Assembly (NCBI RefSeq): GCF_027271155.1 | Contig: NZ_CP114542.1 | Coordinates: 1,302,001 to 1,366,000, forward strand | DNA: 64,000 bases | Source: Brevundimonas subvibrioides | GTDB taxonomy: Bacteria; Pseudomonadota; Alphaproteobacteria; Caulobacterales; Caulobacteraceae | Reading direction: 5' to 3' | Part shown: positions 8,380 to 17,076 of the stretch, piece by piece | How the letters are laid out: every line of letters begins with the position of its first letter | How positions within the stretch are numbered: position 1 is the stretch's first letter | The notes under the pieces: model-generated | The model's database searches: none | Told to the model about the DNA's origin: nothing | Seen by the model: the letters and a program-made list of their open reading frames with translations, nothing else | Program-made: the position numbers and the translations under genes

Positions 8380-8880
8380 TCAGCCGCCGGTGGCGGACTT
8401 GTCCGGCGCGATCTCGGTCATGGCCGACTGCAGATAGTTCTGCTCGCCCAGTTGTTCGATCAGCTTGAACTGGGCCTCGAGGAAGTCGATGTGCTCCTCG
8501 GTGTCCGCCAGGATCTCCATGAAGATCTGCCGGCTGACATAGTCGGACAACTGCTCCGCTTGGGCGACGGCGGCCAGCAGGGTGGCGCGTCCGCCCAGTT
8601 CCAGCTGCAGGTCGGCCCCCAGGCATTCGACCGCGTTCTCGCCGATCTTGAGCTTGTGCAGGTCCTGCATGTTGGGCAGGCCGTCCAGGAACAGGACGCG
8701 CTTGATCAGCTTGTCGGCGTGCTTCATCTCGCCGATCGATTCGTCGTAGATGATCTGGCCCATGTGTTTCAGGCCCCAGCTTTCGAACATGCGCGCATGC
8801 AGGAAATACTGGTTCACGGCCGTCAGTTCGTTGGTCAGCACCGCATTCAGGCTGCGGATGATCGCGGGATCGCCCTTCAT
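8380..8880 (-). CDS. bfr: Bacterioferritin
   Basis: The 166-residue iron-storage subunit has ferroxidase ligands Glu18, Glu51 and His54, and the haem-binding Met52 (YDESIGEMKHAD). The second half holds the matching Glu/His ligands (ILADTEEHIDFLE). Twenty-four subunits normally form a shell that oxidises and stores iron. The gene is followed two bases later by the end of the convergent ABC permease gene. bfd lies just upstream on the same strand, an expected pairing for iron storage and release. Confidence 0.96.
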   Translation of the reverse strand: MKGDPAIIRSLNAVLTNELTAVNQYFLHARMFESWGLKHMGQIIYDESIGEMKHADKLIKRVLFLDGLPNMQDLHKLKIGENAVECLGADLQLELGGRATLLAAVAQAEQLSDYVSRQIFMEILADTEEHIDFLEAQFKLIEQLGEQNYLQSAMTEIAPDKSATGG

Positions 8881-8908
8881 GGCTCGGTTCCTTCGTGTTC
8901 GGGCCGGA

Positions 8909-9094
8909 CTATTCGGCGGCCAGGGCGAAGGAGTCGCGGCTGTCCTGAATCATCTGGCGCATCTCGCAGACGCATTTAGCACACTGGGCGCTGCACTGGT
9001 TGCGCTGGAAAACATCGGCGGGGCGGGTGGCACCGGCCTCGATGGCGCGGGCGACGTCGCGCTGGCGAAGACCATTGCAGTTGCAGACGTACAA
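8909..9094 (-). CDS. bfd: Bacterioferritin-associated ferredoxin (BFD-like [2Fe-2S])
   Basis: The product has 61 residues with the cluster-binding pattern YVCNCNG at the start and CSAQCAKC further on, as in Bfd, which reduces bacterioferritin so that iron is released. The only sensible start is TTG at 9094, directly before YVCNCNG; there is no ATG or GTG nearby in frame. The gene lies 28 bases upstream of bfr on the same strand, so the two probably form an iron-handling operon. Confidence 0.9.
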   Translation of the reverse strand: MYVCNCNGLRQRDVARAIEAGATRPADVFQRNQCSAQCAKCVCEMRQMIQDSRDSFALAAE

Positions 9095-9214
9095 GGCAGG
9101 CGATCCTGTCGGCCAGTTGCGATTGGTTCTCTGTAGCAGGTGTTCTGGCGATTGCAACGCGTTCGCAACAGGCGCGCGGTTGACGGCCGGGCCGCGTTGA
9201 CGCACCTCCCACGG

Positions 9215-9853
9215 ATGTCCGTCCCTCGCTGCCAGCTCTATCTGATCACGCCATCCACCATCGACGATCTGGACGCCTTCGCCGCGCGACTGGAGCGCGC
9301 ACTGGACGCAGGCCCCGTCGCGGCCGTGCAGATCCGCTTGAAGCCGGCCGATGATGCGGCGATCACGGCGGCCGTCCGGCGCCTCGCACCGCTGGCCCAG
9401 GGGCGGGGCGTGGCCGTCATTCTGAACGACCGCCCCGATCTGGCGGCCGCGCTGGGCTGCGATGGAGTCCACGTCGGACAATCGGACGCCTCGGTCGCGT
9501 CGGCACGTCGGATCATGGGCAAGTCGGCGATGATCGGCGCGACCTGTCACGACAGCCGCCACCTGGCGATGGAAGCGGCTGAGGCCGGGGCCGACTATGT
9601 GGCCTTCGGGGCCTTCTTTCCGACGAGCACCAAGCAGACGGAGCATCGACCCGATCCCGAAATCCTGACGATCTGGCAGGAGGTCATGGAGATCCCCTCG
9701 GTCGCGATCGGCGGCATAACCGCGGACAACGCCGCCGGCCTGGTCGCAGCCGGGGCGGACTTCCTCGCGGTCAGCGCCGGGGTCTGGGCGCATCCGGAGG
9801 GGGAAGCGGCCGCCGTTCGCGCATTCGCTGCGCTCATGGCCACATCGCGCTGA
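9215..9853 (+). CDS. thiE: Thiamine phosphate synthase
   Basis: This 212-residue TIM barrel joins HMP-pyrophosphate to the thiazole phosphate to make thiamine phosphate. Recognisable motifs are [50 protein letters not shown] and AIGGIT. ATG 9215 starts the conserved YLITP segment at the right distance; the frame is open further upstream, but there the sequence is basic and unlike the family. No other thiamine gene is nearby. The opposite strand also has a long open frame, but that is a high-GC shadow. Confidence 0.94.
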   Translation: MSVPRCQLYLITPSTIDDLDAFAARLERALDAGPVAAVQIRLKPADDAAITAAVRRLAPLAQGRGVAVILNDRPDLAAALGCDGVHVGQSDASVASARRIMGKSAMIGATCHDSRHLAMEAAEAGADYVAFGAFFPTSTKQTEHRPDPEILTIWQEVMEIPSVAIGGITADNAAGLVAAGADFLAVSAGVWAHPEGEAAAVRAFAALMATSR

Positions 9854-9919
9854 CTTCAGGGGATATTAGGAAGCTTGTGGTTGAAGGGTGGCTGTCGCCT
9901 CCCCCCGAGTTTTTCCCCC

Positions 9920-11605
9920 ATGGCCAATGCCCGCGCCCTTGGCGCGACCGATCTGGAGTTCAGCGAGGCACCCGGTGTGACCGTTCGCCAGGCCGTGACG
10001 ACGGCCGCGAGCCTGTTCGCCCAGCCCCTGGCCCCCATGCTGACCGTGCTCGGCGTCGCGGTGCTGGTCATCCTGGCCGTCACGACGGCGAGGACGGCCG
10101 GCCTGGTCGCAGCATTGTGGGCGGCCAATGGTCTGGCGGTCGGCGTATGGCTGCGAAGTGGTCGAGGGACCAGTTTCGATTTGAGTTTCGGCGCCCTGGT
10201 GGCGCTCGGCATACTGGCGGGAGAGTTCCTGGCCGGGAACACCCCGACCCTGGCGGTGTGGTTCACCGCGGCCAATATGATCGAGATCGTCGTGGCCGTT
10301 CTGTTGGCCCGCCGGTTCGCACCGACGCTGAACCTGGCCTCCGTCGGCGGAGCCTCGCGCTTCATCTTCTGGGCCGCGATCGTCGCGCCCATCGCGGCCG
10401 GATTGATTGTCGCCTCGGTCTTGCTGGCGATCCACGGCGCGCCGTTCCTGATGAGCTTCCAGACCTGGTGGTTCGGTCATGCGCTGGGTCTGGCCGTCGT
10501 CGCGCCGTTCGTTCTGGGCTTCGAGAAGCGCCAGCTTCAGTCGATGCTCGAACCCCTCCGGGTCGCCGAAACCGTCGGGCTTTTCACGCTTCTGGCCGGC
10601 ACCTGCGTCGTCGTCTATTTCTTTGTGGCGCTGCCGATCAGCTTTGCCGTCATTCCCATACTGATCCTGATCGCGGCCCGGCTGAGGGTGCCCGGCGTGA
10701 CGGCGGCGCTGGTATTGGTGGCGGTCGCCGCCGTCGGTTCGATGATGGCGGGACTGGGTCCGTCGTCGCACCTGGACACACCGTTGGCCGAGCGTGCGGT
10801 GATTGTCCAACTGACGATCCTGTTCGGCTATGTGCCGATTGTGCTCGTCGCCTCGCTGCTGGAAGAGCGGGACCGCCTGTCCGAGCGCGCGAGGGCAGGG
10901 CAGCTTCGCGCCGAACGGGCGTCGGCGGCCAAGTCGCGACTGCTGGCCAATGTCGCGCACGAGATCAAGAGCCCGATCGGCGGTATCATCGGCATCGGCG
11001 ACCTGTGGTCCAGCGGACAGCTGGGCCCGGTGACCCAGACCCAGGCCGAAATGGCGGCCATGCTGGTCAAGACCGCACGTCAGGTTGAGGCGCTGTCGCA
11101 TGATCTGCTGGATGTCGCCCGTGCCGAGTCCGGAGCCGTGAAGGTCGAGCTTCGGCTCACCGACGTGCCAGGCATTCTTGAAGACATTCGCGCCGCGACC
11201 GTGCTGCGACCCGAGGCACGCGCCCTGTCCGTCAGTGTGCAGTGCGAGGGTGACGGGCTGATCGCTATCGCGGATTCGCAGCGACTGGCACAGGTCATCG
11301 ACAACCTGGCTACCAATGCGGTGAAGTACGCCAGCTCCGGCGGGAGTCTCGTGCTGCGTGCCCGCCGGATTTACGACGGCGTCCGCATCGAGGTCGCGGA
11401 TCGCGGGCCGGGGCTGACGCCCGAGAAGCAGGCCCAGCTGTTCGAGCCCTTCAACCGCCTGGGCCTGGAGCGAACGACGGTCGAAGGCCACGGCATCGGC
11501 CTGGCCCTGGCCAAGCGCCTCATCGAACTGCAGGGCGGATCGATCGGCGTGGAGTCCAGGCCGGGCGAGGGTGCAACCTTCTGGATCGAACTGCCCGCCG
11601 CCTGA
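9920..11605 (+). CDS. Sensor histidine kinase with MASE1-like membrane domain
   Basis: The protein has about 561 residues. It has an N-terminal membrane region of roughly eight segments that resembles the MASE1 sensor domain, a short linker, an H-box (VAHEIKSPIGG, phospho-accepting His about residue 347), and a HATPase domain with NLATNAVKYA, DRGPGL and GHGIGLALAK. There is no receiver domain and no response regulator gene alongside. A TTG at 9875 would add 15 residues that look non-coding, so I prefer ATG 9920, although neither has a strong ribosome site. It sits 173 bases upstream of cydAB, so a respiratory or redox signal is possible but unproven. Confidence 0.88.
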   Translation: MANARALGATDLEFSEAPGVTVRQAVTTAASLFAQPLAPMLTVLGVAVLVILAVTTARTAGLVAALWAANGLAVGVWLRSGRGTSFDLSFGALVALGILAGEFLAGNTPTLAVWFTAANMIEIVVAVLLARRFAPTLNLASVGGASRFIFWAAIVAPIAAGLIVASVLLAIHGAPFLMSFQTWWFGHALGLAVVAPFVLGFEKRQLQSMLEPLRVAETVGLFTLLAGTCVVVYFFVALPISFAVIPILILIAARLRVPGVTAALVLVAVAAVGSMMAGLGPSSHLDTPLAERAVIVQLTILFGYVPIVLVASLLEERDRLSERARAGQLRAERASAAKSRLLANVAHEIKSPIGGIIGIGDLWSSGQLGPVTQTQAEMAAMLVKTARQVEALSHDLLDVARAESGAVKVELRLTDVPGILEDIRAATVLRPEARALSVSVQCEGDGLIAIADSQRLAQVIDNLATNAVKYASSGGSLVLRARRIYDGVRIEVADRGPGLTPEKQAQLFEPFNRLGLERTTVEGHGIGLALAKRLIELQGGSIGVESRPGEGATFWIELPAA

Positions 11606-11778
11606 AGGAGATCAGAACGGACGTCACCGGTCAGGTGCCGTGCCGTCGACGTCGACCCAAATAATCATCATCCGATGAATTCGTGCGACGCACCGTCGCG
11701 CGATGCGTTGCCGTATGGACCTGGAGGAGAAGAAGGTGCCAAGCCTGACGTTCTCTGTGGTCATGAAGGAACGCGCCC

Positions 11779-13230
11779 GTGGACTTCGACGCCCTGCTGC
11801 TGTCGCGACTTCAATTCGCCTTCACCATCGCCTTCCACATTCTGTTCCCCGCCTTCACGATCGGGTTGGCGGCCTATCTGGCGGTGCTGGAAGGGCTGTG
11901 GCTGTGGACCAGGCGCGAGGCGTTCAAGACGCTGTATCTGTTCTGGGTGAAGATCTTCGCGCTCAGCTTCGGCATGGGCGTCGTGTCGGGGGTCGTGCTC
12001 AGCTACCAGTTCGGCACCAACTGGTCGGAGTTCATTCGCCTGACGGGCGGCGTGATTGGGCCGCTGCTGGCCTATGAGGTCCTGACAGCTTTCTTCCTGG
12101 AGGCCTCGTTCCTGGGCGTCATGCTGTTCGGTTGGAAGAAGGTGGGGCCGAAGCTGCACTTCACCGCCACGGTGCTGGTGGCGATCGGAACGTCGATCTC
12201 GGCCTTCTGGATCCTGTCGGCCAACAGCTGGATGCAGACGCCCCAGGGGTTCCAGATCATGGCGGACGGACGGTTGGAGGCGGTCGACTATATGGCCGTG
12301 ATCTTCAACCCCAGTCTGCCCTCGCGGCTGGCGCACATGATGCTGGCGGCGTTCCTCACGACCGGGCTGGTCGTGGGTGCCGCATCCGCCTTCCGGCTGC
12401 TGAAGGATCGTGCGGCCGGGGTCGTCACCAAGGGCTGGAGCGAAAGCCGCATCTCGCTGACCATGGCGGTCGGGCTGATCGCGGTACTGGCCCCGCTGCA
12501 ACTGGTGGCGGGACACGCCTCGGGCGAGATCACGCACAAATACCAGCCCTCCAAGACGGCCGCGATCGAGGGCTATTGGGAAACCCGGGCGGACCAGCCC
12601 CTGCATCTGTTCGGCATCCCCGACCGCGATGCACAGAAGAACCATTTCGAGGTCTCCATTCCCGGCATCGGCAACCTGATCCAGGGCGTGCCCAGGGACG
12701 AGGTCATCAAGGGGCTGGACAGCTGGGCGCGCGAGGACCAACCGCCGCCCTTCATTCCCTTCTTCGGGTTCCGGATCATGGTGGGTCTGGGCCTGCTGAT
12801 GATCGGTCTGGGCCTGTGGGGCGCGGTTCTGATCGTCCGGCGTCGCCTGTTCGACAGTCCGTGGTTCCTGCGCTTCGCCGTCGCCATGGGACCCTCCGGC
12901 TTTCTGGCCGTGCTGGCGGGATGGATGGTGACCGAGGTCGGGCGCCAGCCGTGGATCGTCTATGGCGTGCTGAAGACGCGCGACGCCGTATCGCCGGTGG
13001 TGACCAGCCAGGTCGCGACGTCGCTGATCGCCTACATCATCGTCTATTCGATCGTCTTCACCGCGGGTGCCATCTTCATTCTGCGCCTGATGGCGGAAGG
13101 ACCGGTCGCGGCCAGGACCGAGCCGCCGCCGCGCGGGCAGCGGCCGCCGGGGACACCCATGGCCAAGGCCCCGGAAAACACGACCCCCGATGACAGTGGC
13201 GACGGCGGCGTGCGCGGAGTGGTGTCATGA
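11779..13230 (+). CDS. cydA: Cytochrome bd ubiquinol oxidase subunit I
   Basis: The 483-residue membrane subunit has the axial haem ligand His20 (LQFAFTIAFHILFP) and the GRQPW motif of the quinol oxidase family. The Q-loop is short, as in the CioA (cyanide-insensitive) subfamily rather than E. coli CydA. It oxidises quinol and reduces oxygen to water at high affinity without pumping protons. Translation starts at GTG 11779 with AAGGAA eight bases upstream. The stop overlaps the cydB start by four bases. The tail is proline-rich and extends past the last helix. Confidence 0.96.
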   Translation: MDFDALLLSRLQFAFTIAFHILFPAFTIGLAAYLAVLEGLWLWTRREAFKTLYLFWVKIFALSFGMGVVSGVVLSYQFGTNWSEFIRLTGGVIGPLLAYEVLTAFFLEASFLGVMLFGWKKVGPKLHFTATVLVAIGTSISAFWILSANSWMQTPQGFQIMADGRLEAVDYMAVIFNPSLPSRLAHMMLAAFLTTGLVVGAASAFRLLKDRAAGVVTKGWSESRISLTMAVGLIAVLAPLQLVAGHASGEITHKYQPSKTAAIEGYWETRADQPLHLFGIPDRDAQKNHFEVSIPGIGNLIQGVPRDEVIKGLDSWAREDQPPPFIPFFGFRIMVGLGLLMIGLGLWGAVLIVRRRLFDSPWFLRFAVAMGPSGFLAVLAGWMVTEVGRQPWIVYGVLKTRDAVSPVVTSQVATSLIAYIIVYSIVFTAGAIFILRLMAEGPVAARTEPPPRGQRPPGTPMAKAPENTTPDDSGDGGVRGVVS

Positions 13231-14264
13231 GCCTGGACCTTCCCCTGATCTGGGCCGGGCTGATCGCCGTCGCGGTGCTGCTCTATGTAACGCTCGACGG
13301 GTTCGATCTGGGCATCGGCATCCTGTTCCCCTTCGCCCGATCGAAGGAAGAGCGGGACGTGATGATGAACACCATCGCCCCCGTCTGGGACGGGAACGAG
13401 ACCTGGCTGGTGCTGGGCGGCGGCGGGCTGCTGGCCGCGTTTCCGCTGGCCTATTCGGTTCTGATGCCGGCGCTGTATCTGCCGATCCTGCTGATGCTGG
13501 CGGGGCTGGTGCTGCGGGGCGTGGCGTTCGAGTTCCGGTTCCGGGCGAGGCTTCGAGGCCGCAAGTTCTGGACCCAGATGTTCGCGGGCGGCTCGATCCT
13601 GACGGCGGTGGCGCAGGGGCTGGTCCTCGGAGGCTTCATCCAGGGCGTGACGGTGCGCAACGAGCGCTTCGCCGGCGGGCCCTTCGACTGGTTCACGCCC
13701 TATACGCTGCTGGTCGCGGCCGGTCTGGTAGCCGGTTACGCCCTGCTGGGCGGGGCCTGGCTGATGATGAAGACCAAGGACAATCTGCACGGCGACGCCA
13801 GGCGCTGGACCAGCATCAGCGCGCTGGTCGTGACGGTGCTTCTGGGGGCTGTCAGCGTGGCGACCCTGCTGATCCACCCGCGCGTCGCGGCGCGCTGGGG
13901 GTTCGATCTGAAAGACGGGTTCGCCCTCGACTGGGGCATCCTGCTGCCGCTGCTGCCGATCCCGCTGCTGGGGCTGGCCGGGCTGGCGCTGGTGTTCGTG
14001 ATGTCGCGTCGGGGGTCGCATCGCTGGCCGTTCGTCGGCGCGATGCTGGTCTTTCTGTCCGGCTATCTGGGTCTGGCGGCGGGGTTCGCGCCCTATATCG
14101 TGCCCTATGCGCTGAACTTTCGGCAGGCAGCGGCTCCGCTGAACGCCCTCGGCCTGATGCTGGTCGGGACGGTGGCGATCCTGCCGCTGATCCTGGCCTA
14201 CACCGGATGGGTCTATTGGGTGTTCCGCGGCAAGATCGACGAGGAGGCCGGCTATCATCATTGA
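13227..14264 (+). CDS. cydB: Cytochrome bd ubiquinol oxidase subunit II
   Basis: The 345-residue partner of CydA has the family motifs TLDGFDLGIGILFPF and DGNETWLVLGGGGL near the N-terminus, and about eight to nine membrane segments. It is coupled to cydA by an ATGA overlap at 13227-13230. The last codons contain GAGGAGG (14241-14247), which works as a ribosome site for the tiny gene that follows. Together with CydA it binds the haem b/d centres in the inner membrane. Confidence 0.96.
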   Translation: MSLDLPLIWAGLIAVAVLLYVTLDGFDLGIGILFPFARSKEERDVMMNTIAPVWDGNETWLVLGGGGLLAAFPLAYSVLMPALYLPILLMLAGLVLRGVAFEFRFRARLRGRKFWTQMFAGGSILTAVAQGLVLGGFIQGVTVRNERFAGGPFDWFTPYTLLVAAGLVAGYALLGGAWLMMKTKDNLHGDARRWTSISALVVTVLLGAVSVATLLIHPRVAARWGFDLKDGFALDWGILLPLLPIPLLGLAGLALVFVMSRRGSHRWPFVGAMLVFLSGYLGLAAGFAPYIVPYALNFRQAAAPLNALGLMLVGTVAILPLILAYTGWVYWVFRGKIDEEAGYHH

Positions 14265-14406
14265 TCCTGTCCCCCCGCCCGACGGCGACGAGGCGACCGG
14301 GCCGCTGTGGAAGAAGCTGGCCTGGTTCGTCGGGCTTTGCCTGGCGGGCTCGGTCAGCGTGGCGGCGGTAGCCTATGTGCTGCGGAGCTTGCCGTTCGGC
14401 GGCTGA
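14260..14406 (+). CDS. DUF2474 small subunit of cytochrome bd (CydX-like), non-AUG start
   Basis: An open frame overlapping the cydB end codes for a short protein with the sequence PLWKKLAWFVGLCLAGSVS followed by a hydrophobic end and LRSLPFGG. This is the single-helix DUF2474 pattern found after cydAB/cioAB in alphaproteobacteria. A GAGGAGG site sits at 14241-14247, but no ATG, GTG or TTG is in frame at the start. The best candidates are ATT 14260 or ATC 14254/14257. I give the ATT version (48 residues). The product probably stabilises the oxidase, as CydX does in E. coli. Confidence 0.75.
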   Translation: MDPVPPPDGDEATGPLWKKLAWFVGLCLAGSVSVAAVAYVLRSLPFGG

Positions 14407-14412
14407 GGCGCG

Positions 14413-15261
14413 ATGGTCGCAGCCATGTTGCATCTCCTCGCCGCCCTCGCCCTGATCGCCCAGCAGACCGCGCCCGCCACGAGTGCCAGCGATCTGACCC
14501 GGATGCTGAACGGCGCGCCGCCTGCCGCCGCCGTCGCGCCGCGGTCGACGACGCCCGCTCCGACGCCCGCGCCCGCATCGAATGGTCCTGCGGCGACCCA
14601 GCCCGTGCCGCGCGCCGCGACCAGTCCCTCGGTATCCGGCAGCGCGTCTCCGTCGGTCCGGCCGGCCCCGCCCTCGACGCCAGGGCGGGGCGCTGCCACG
14701 ACCCCTTCCGGGCCATCGCCCGCGACCACGGTTGCACCGACGTCGACCGCTGCGCCGCTCCGCGCTCCGGTTTCGTCCGGCACCACCGCCGCGCCTCGAC
14801 CCGTGGCGACCCCTGCACCCTCCGTCAGCACGACCCCGGCCACCGCCCCGGTCGAGGAGGTCGTTGTGGCCCCGGTCGAGCCGCCCCCGCCGGCACCTGT
14901 GGCCCTGGATGCCCGGGCCGTCGCGGCCCTGCCGTTCACCGTCACCCTGCCGACCGGCTTCTCGATCACCACGGGGCGGCCGGGGCCGGATTTCAACGTC
15001 TATACGATCCGGAGGGGCGGGCAGCCGTTCGTGATGGTCTATACCGGCTCGGCCTCACAGTTCCCGATCTACTCGGGCGAGATGGTCGAGGCGGGCGGTC
15101 GGGCCTCGATCGTGGCGAACGAGGACGGTCGACGCGTGGCGCTGGAGCACCTGTTCACCCGGACCACGGCACCGCAGGAAATCCACGTCTGGATCACCAG
15201 CCTGGAGGGGGCGGACCGGCTGCTGGCCGAGCAGATCGGTCAATCGGTGGACGCGCGCTGA
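14413..15261 (+). CDS. Secreted Pro/Ala/Thr-rich protein of unknown function
   Basis: The 282-residue protein has a signal-peptide-like start (MVAAMLHLLAALALIAQQ). A low-complexity Pro-Ala-Thr region runs from about 30 to 165, followed by a compact C-terminal domain of some 100 residues (TVTLPTGFSI ... VWITSLEGADRLL). That domain may be a lipoprotein-like or surface-binding fold, but I do not recognise it. A second ATG lies four codons in, at 14425. The gene follows the cytochrome bd operon by only six bases and could be co-transcribed with it. The low-complexity part may be a cell-wall-spanning linker. Confidence 0.75.
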   Translation: MVAAMLHLLAALALIAQQTAPATSASDLTRMLNGAPPAAAVAPRSTTPAPTPAPASNGPAATQPVPRAATSPSVSGSASPSVRPAPPSTPGRGAATTPSGPSPATTVAPTSTAAPLRAPVSSGTTAAPRPVATPAPSVSTTPATAPVEEVVVAPVEPPPPAPVALDARAVAALPFTVTLPTGFSITTGRPGPDFNVYTIRRGGQPFVMVYTGSASQFPIYSGEMVEAGGRASIVANEDGRRVALEHLFTRTTAPQEIHVWITSLEGADRLLAEQIGQSVDAR

Positions 15262-15265
15262 GACC

Positions 15266-15670
15266 TCAGGCGCGGCGGACGGCCGTGTCGGTCGCGCCGA
15301 GCCGGACGCCCCGCTTTCCGGCGAAGACCAGCACCTCCTGCCCGTCGGCGGCAGCCCAGAGGCGGAGCCGGGCTTCGTAGGGATCCCGTCGCCAGTCGTG
15401 GGGGCGGGCGGCGTCGCATTCGACGATCAGACGCTGACCGCCGTTCTCGCTGTGCAGGACGAAGCCGGCCGTGGAAGGTTTCCAGGTCTCGTCCAGCGCA
15501 TCGGTCAGCAGCCACAGGCAGTTGAAGGCGCGGCAGTCGTTCGGGCGGTCGTCGTAGATGGCGCAGCCGCTGGTCTTGCCGAAATGGCGGCACCAGCGGC
15601 CCGCGGGCTTGCCGAGGGCGGTGACGCCCATCAGCTTGCAGCAAAGGCCGCAGTCGCCGCAGGATTTCAT
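15266..15670 (-). CDS. YkgJ-family cysteine-cluster protein
   Basis: The 134-residue protein is rich in cysteine: C4, C7, C10, C11, C27, C36, C46 and C51. This matches the CxxCxxCC pattern of the YkgJ/UPF0153 family, thought to bind zinc or an iron-sulfur cluster. Its function is unknown. The start overlaps the end of the upstream VOC gene by four bases (ATGA), so the two genes are translated together. The stop is convergent with the secreted Pro-rich protein gene. Confidence 0.85.
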   Translation of the reverse strand: MKSCGDCGLCCKLMGVTALGKPAGRWCRHFGKTSGCAIYDDRPNDCRAFNCLWLLTDALDETWKPSTAGFVLHSENGGQRLIVECDAARPHDWRRDPYEARLRLWAAADGQEVLVFAGKRGVRLGATDTAVRRA

Positions 15671-16011
15671 CCGTTCCCGGACCAGACGGCGAGCTCATTG
15701 CCGGAGGGGTCGACGAAGTGGAATCGCCGCCCGCCGGGGAAGGCGTAGATCGGCTTGACGATCCGGCCGCCGGCCGCCTCGACTCGGGTCAGCATGGCCT
15801 CCAGATCGTGGGCATAGAGGATCGGCAGAGGGGCCTTTGCGCGGTCCGCCGCATCGGCGTCGAAGCCGCCGTCGAGGCCCTCATTGAAGCCGACGTAGCT
15901 GGGGCCGTAATCCTGGAAGGTCCAGCCGAAGGCGCCTTCGTAGAAGGCCCTGGTCTCGGGCAAATCCGTGGCGGGCAGTTCGAGGTAGTCGATTTTTCCG
16001 TCCTGTCGCAT
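15667..16011 (-). CDS. VOC-superfamily protein (glyoxalase-like)
   Basis: The product has 114 residues with one VOC fold: YLELPATDLPETRAFYEGAFGWTF at the start and FHFVDPSGNELAVWS at the end, the pattern of glyoxalase/bleomycin-resistance-type proteins. The metal ligands and substrate cannot be set. I prefer ATG 16011, with GGGAGACAC just upstream, over ATG 16053 further out. It forms a translationally coupled pair with the YkgJ-type gene. Confidence 0.88.
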   Translation of the reverse strand: MRQDGKIDYLELPATDLPETRAFYEGAFGWTFQDYGPSYVGFNEGLDGGFDADAADRAKAPLPILYAHDLEAMLTRVEAAGGRIVKPIYAFPGGRRFHFVDPSGNELAVWSGNG

Positions 16012-16076
16012 CGTTCGTGTCTCCCGGAAAGCCGCCGGATGAAGGCGTGACATGAGCGGAACAGAATAGCAACGCG

Positions 16077-17072
16077 TCAGCTGGCGAGCCAGCCGTTGCG
16101 CGATCCGAACGCCTGGACCAGCTCCGGCCAGACGGCGGCGGGCTTTCCGGCGATCAGGCGAATGGCGAAGCCGTGACCGCCCTCCTGGAACAGATGGGCC
16201 TCGGTCATGACGGCTGCGGCCCGCAGGGTGGCCAGCAGGTTCAGGCTGTTCTCGACCGGCACGGACGTATCGTCCAGCGCATGGATCAGGACGGTGGGGG
16301 CCACGCCGGACCAGTCCATCTGCTCCAGCGACCAGGCGGCGATCTGTTCGGGCGTCGGGGAGGCCCCCAGCAGCAACTCGCGCGATCCGGCATGGGCGAA
16401 GGGGTCGGCCATGGTGACGACGGGGTAGAGCAGGACGTTCAGGTCGGGGCGGAAGGAGGCGGCGTCGGCGGCATCGACGGCGTCGTAGGTTGCGTCGCGG
16501 CGGGCGGCCAGCAGACCGGCCAGGTGCCCCCCCGCCGAACCGCCGAGGCTGGCGATCCGGGCCGGGTCGATGCCGTAGTCGGCGGCGTGGGCGCGGATCA
16601 GACGCATGGCGCGCTGGGCGTCCTGCAGGGGCGCGTTCGGACCGGCCGTCCAGCCGTCGGCGGGCAGGCGATAGCGCAGGACGAAACAGGTGACTCCGGC
16701 GGCCGCAAAGACCCGGGCGACGTCCAGACCCTCCTTGTCCACCACGGCCCATCGGTAACCGCCGCCCGGTATCAGCAGCAGGGCGGCCCCGTTCGGGGTT
16801 GCCGGCCGCATGACGGTCAGGATCGGGTCGGTGGTGTACTGGGCGAAGCGGTCGTGGAAGGCCGGATCGGTCGAGCGTTCGGGCACGATCGGGGTGACGG
16901 TGACGGTCTCGCCACCCGGAGCGCCGTTGGGCCACAGGCGGACGACCTCGGTCGGGTCGGGCGGGGCGACGGCGGGCGTCCGGGTTTGCGCAGATGCGGA
17001 CACCGGTGTCAGGGCCGGAGCGGCGGAGGCGAAGGCGGCGACGCCCAGGAGGGTACGACGATCCAGGGTCAT
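16077..17072 (-). CDS. Secreted alpha/beta-hydrolase (esterase family)
   Basis: The 331-residue enzyme has a twin-arginine-type leader (LDRRTLLG at 4-11, cleavage near SASA). The catalytic nucleophile is Ser179 in GGSAGG. GGG at 103-105 looks like the oxyanion region of the hormone-sensitive-lipase-type fold. The C-terminal HLFQEGGHGFAIR contains the catalytic His. The family includes acetylxylan esterases, and the ALDDTSVPVENS segment carries the Asp. It is encoded five bases after the thiolase gene on the same strand, so it may be in the same transcript. The substrate is unknown. Confidence 0.88.
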   Translation of the reverse strand: MTLDRRTLLGVAAFASAAPALTPVSASAQTRTPAVAPPDPTEVVRLWPNGAPGGETVTVTPIVPERSTDPAFHDRFAQYTTDPILTVMRPATPNGAALLLIPGGGYRWAVVDKEGLDVARVFAAAGVTCFVLRYRLPADGWTAGPNAPLQDAQRAMRLIRAHAADYGIDPARIASLGGSAGGHLAGLLAARRDATYDAVDAADAASFRPDLNVLLYPVVTMADPFAHAGSRELLLGASPTPEQIAAWSLEQMDWSGVAPTVLIHALDDTSVPVENSLNLLATLRAAAVMTEAHLFQEGGHGFAIRLIAGKPAAVWPELVQAFGSRNGWLAS

Positions 17073-17076
17073 GGGG

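Noticed and set aside
11703..12077. An open frame starting before cydA
   Set aside because: It overlaps cydA in another frame with an Arg-rich, patternless product. AAGGAA and GTG 11779 mark the true start of cydA.
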